A stretch of DNA of 32,958 nucleotides from Cyclobacteriaceae bacterium (lineage in GTDB: Bacteria > Bacteroidota > Bacteroidia > Cytophagales > Cyclobacteriaceae), in the NCBI GenBank assembly GCA_025455015.1, contig JALONI010000028.1, positions 1 to 32,958 of the forward strand. The letters are read 5' to 3'. Made by a program: the position numbers and the translations under genes. A model generated the notes under the pieces. The model worked only from the letters and a program-made list of their open reading frames with translations. It made no database searches and was not told the DNA's origin. This document shows positions 32,587-32,958 of the stretch, piece by piece. Each line of letters starts with the position of its first letter. Positions within the stretch are counted from its first letter, which is position 1.

Positions 32587-32628
32587 AACCCCGCAGATGG
32601 AGAGTCGAACGTTCCATCTGCGGGGGTT
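32587..32628. promoter_or_regulatory. Strong inverted repeat between nth and fmt
   Basis: The arms AACCCCGCAGATGGA (32587-32601) and TCCATCTGCGGGGGTT (32613-32628) pair over 15 bases with one bulged G, around an 11-base loop. In the direction of nth and fmt, the stem is followed by eight A rather than a U-tract, so it is not a standard intrinsic terminator. It may be a processing, attenuation or mRNA-stability element close to the fmt start. Confidence 0.6.
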
Positions 32629-32656
32629 GGCGAACGTGTAAATAAGTCATTTTTAC

Positions 32657-32958
32657 TCAGTCGCGCAGTGACTTGCGCAGGTACTTTTGGCAGATGGGGC
32701 ATTCGCGCCACACATGGCCCCGGGCCGGACAGTACGCCCGGCCAAAATAGATGATTTGCAAATGCACCTTGTTCCATTTTTCTTCGGGTACAAGCCTCTT
32801 CAGGTCACGTTCGGTTTGCTCCACGCTCTTTCCGCTGCTCAAACCCCACCGGTACGCCAGCCGATGAATGTGCGTGTCCACGGGAAAGGCAGGGATGCCA
32901 AACCATTGGGTCATCACCACAGAGGCGGTTTTGTGCCCCACGGCCGGCAGCGCCTCCA
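32657..32958 (-). CDS. nth: Endonuclease III, C-terminal part, cut by window edge
   Basis: The last 100 or so residues of a helix-hairpin-helix DNA glycosylase; the 5' half lies beyond the right edge. Visible are the end of the hairpin (EALPAVGHKTASVVM) and the catalytic aspartate motif FPVDTHIHRLAYRWGL, both typical of Nth, which removes oxidised pyrimidines in base-excision repair. The C-terminus ends with YCPARGH, then CPIC and KSLRD. The iron-sulfur ligand pattern of E. coli Nth (C-x6-C-x2-C-x5-C) is not reproduced: only three cysteines appear, spaced C-x9-C-x2-C. The gene reads toward fmt, with a gap of 81 bases containing a large inverted repeat. The family call is firm; status of the cluster is uncertain. 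Confidence 0.92.
   Translation of the reverse strand, partial: EALPAVGHKTASVVMTQWFGIPAFPVDTHIHRLAYRWGLSSGKSVEQTERDLKRLVPEEKWNKVHLQIIYFGRAYCPARGHVWRECPICQKYLRKSLRD

Noticed and set aside
32587-32628. Intrinsic terminator for nth
   Set aside because: The stem is strong, but on the transcribed strand it is followed by A8 rather than a run of U, so I list it only as an inverted repeat.

Overview
The window looks like a chromosomal segment of a fairly GC-rich member of the Bacteroidota, probably a Cytophagales relative; this is inferred from gene families and signals, not from a search. Supporting signs are -7 promoter elements of the Bacteroidota form TAnnTTTG (before pbpC, the GH3 gene and folA), starts without clear Shine-Dalgarno sites, a DUF4197 lipoprotein, paired SPOR/OmpA proteins, and the alpha-2-macroglobulin plus PbpC pair. 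No rRNA, tRNA, CRISPR array, phage or transposase gene was seen.

Layout, left to right. (1) 1-6788: the 3' part of a thioester alpha-2-macroglobulin gene followed by pbpC, an envelope defence and repair pair. (2) 6875-9272: two tandem, equal-length (387 aa) secreted SPOR-like/OmpA paralogues, convergent with an htrA-type periplasmic protease (9290-10732, minus). (3) 10872-15532: a five-gene operon with every junction overlapping: GH3-like acyl-amide synthetase, mntA-hepT toxin-antitoxin pair, dxr (isoprenoid synthesis) and rseP (site-2 protease), closed by a strong terminator. (4) 15670-20812: histidine-utilisation genes hutU-hutI-hutG plus an FMN-dependent alpha-hydroxy-acid oxidase; hutH is absent. 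(5) 20818-26121: a clearly AT-richer block holding a miniature GrpE-like protein, a large atypical Hsp70 and, convergently, two paralogous membrane proteins of unknown function. (6) 26154-28599: DUF4197 lipoprotein and an orphan paaN. (7) 28600-29029: gene-free, with short palindromic repeats. (8) 29030-32958, all minus: msrB, a TauE/SafE-type exporter, an SDR, folA, fmt and the 3' end of nth (cut by the right edge).

The most interesting part is block 5. An Hsp70 with an insertion of about 115 residues before its substrate-binding domain is translationally coupled to a GrpE-like protein of only 111 residues, and faces two membrane-anchored paralogues with a shared cytosolic-type N-terminal region; one of them carries an additional beta-rich C-terminal domain. 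No J-domain protein is present. I read this as a candidate membrane-coupled Hsp70 machine; its function is unknown. A second point of interest is the mntA-hepT pair wedged into the dxr operon, in which the catalytic histidine of HepT is replaced by tyrosine.
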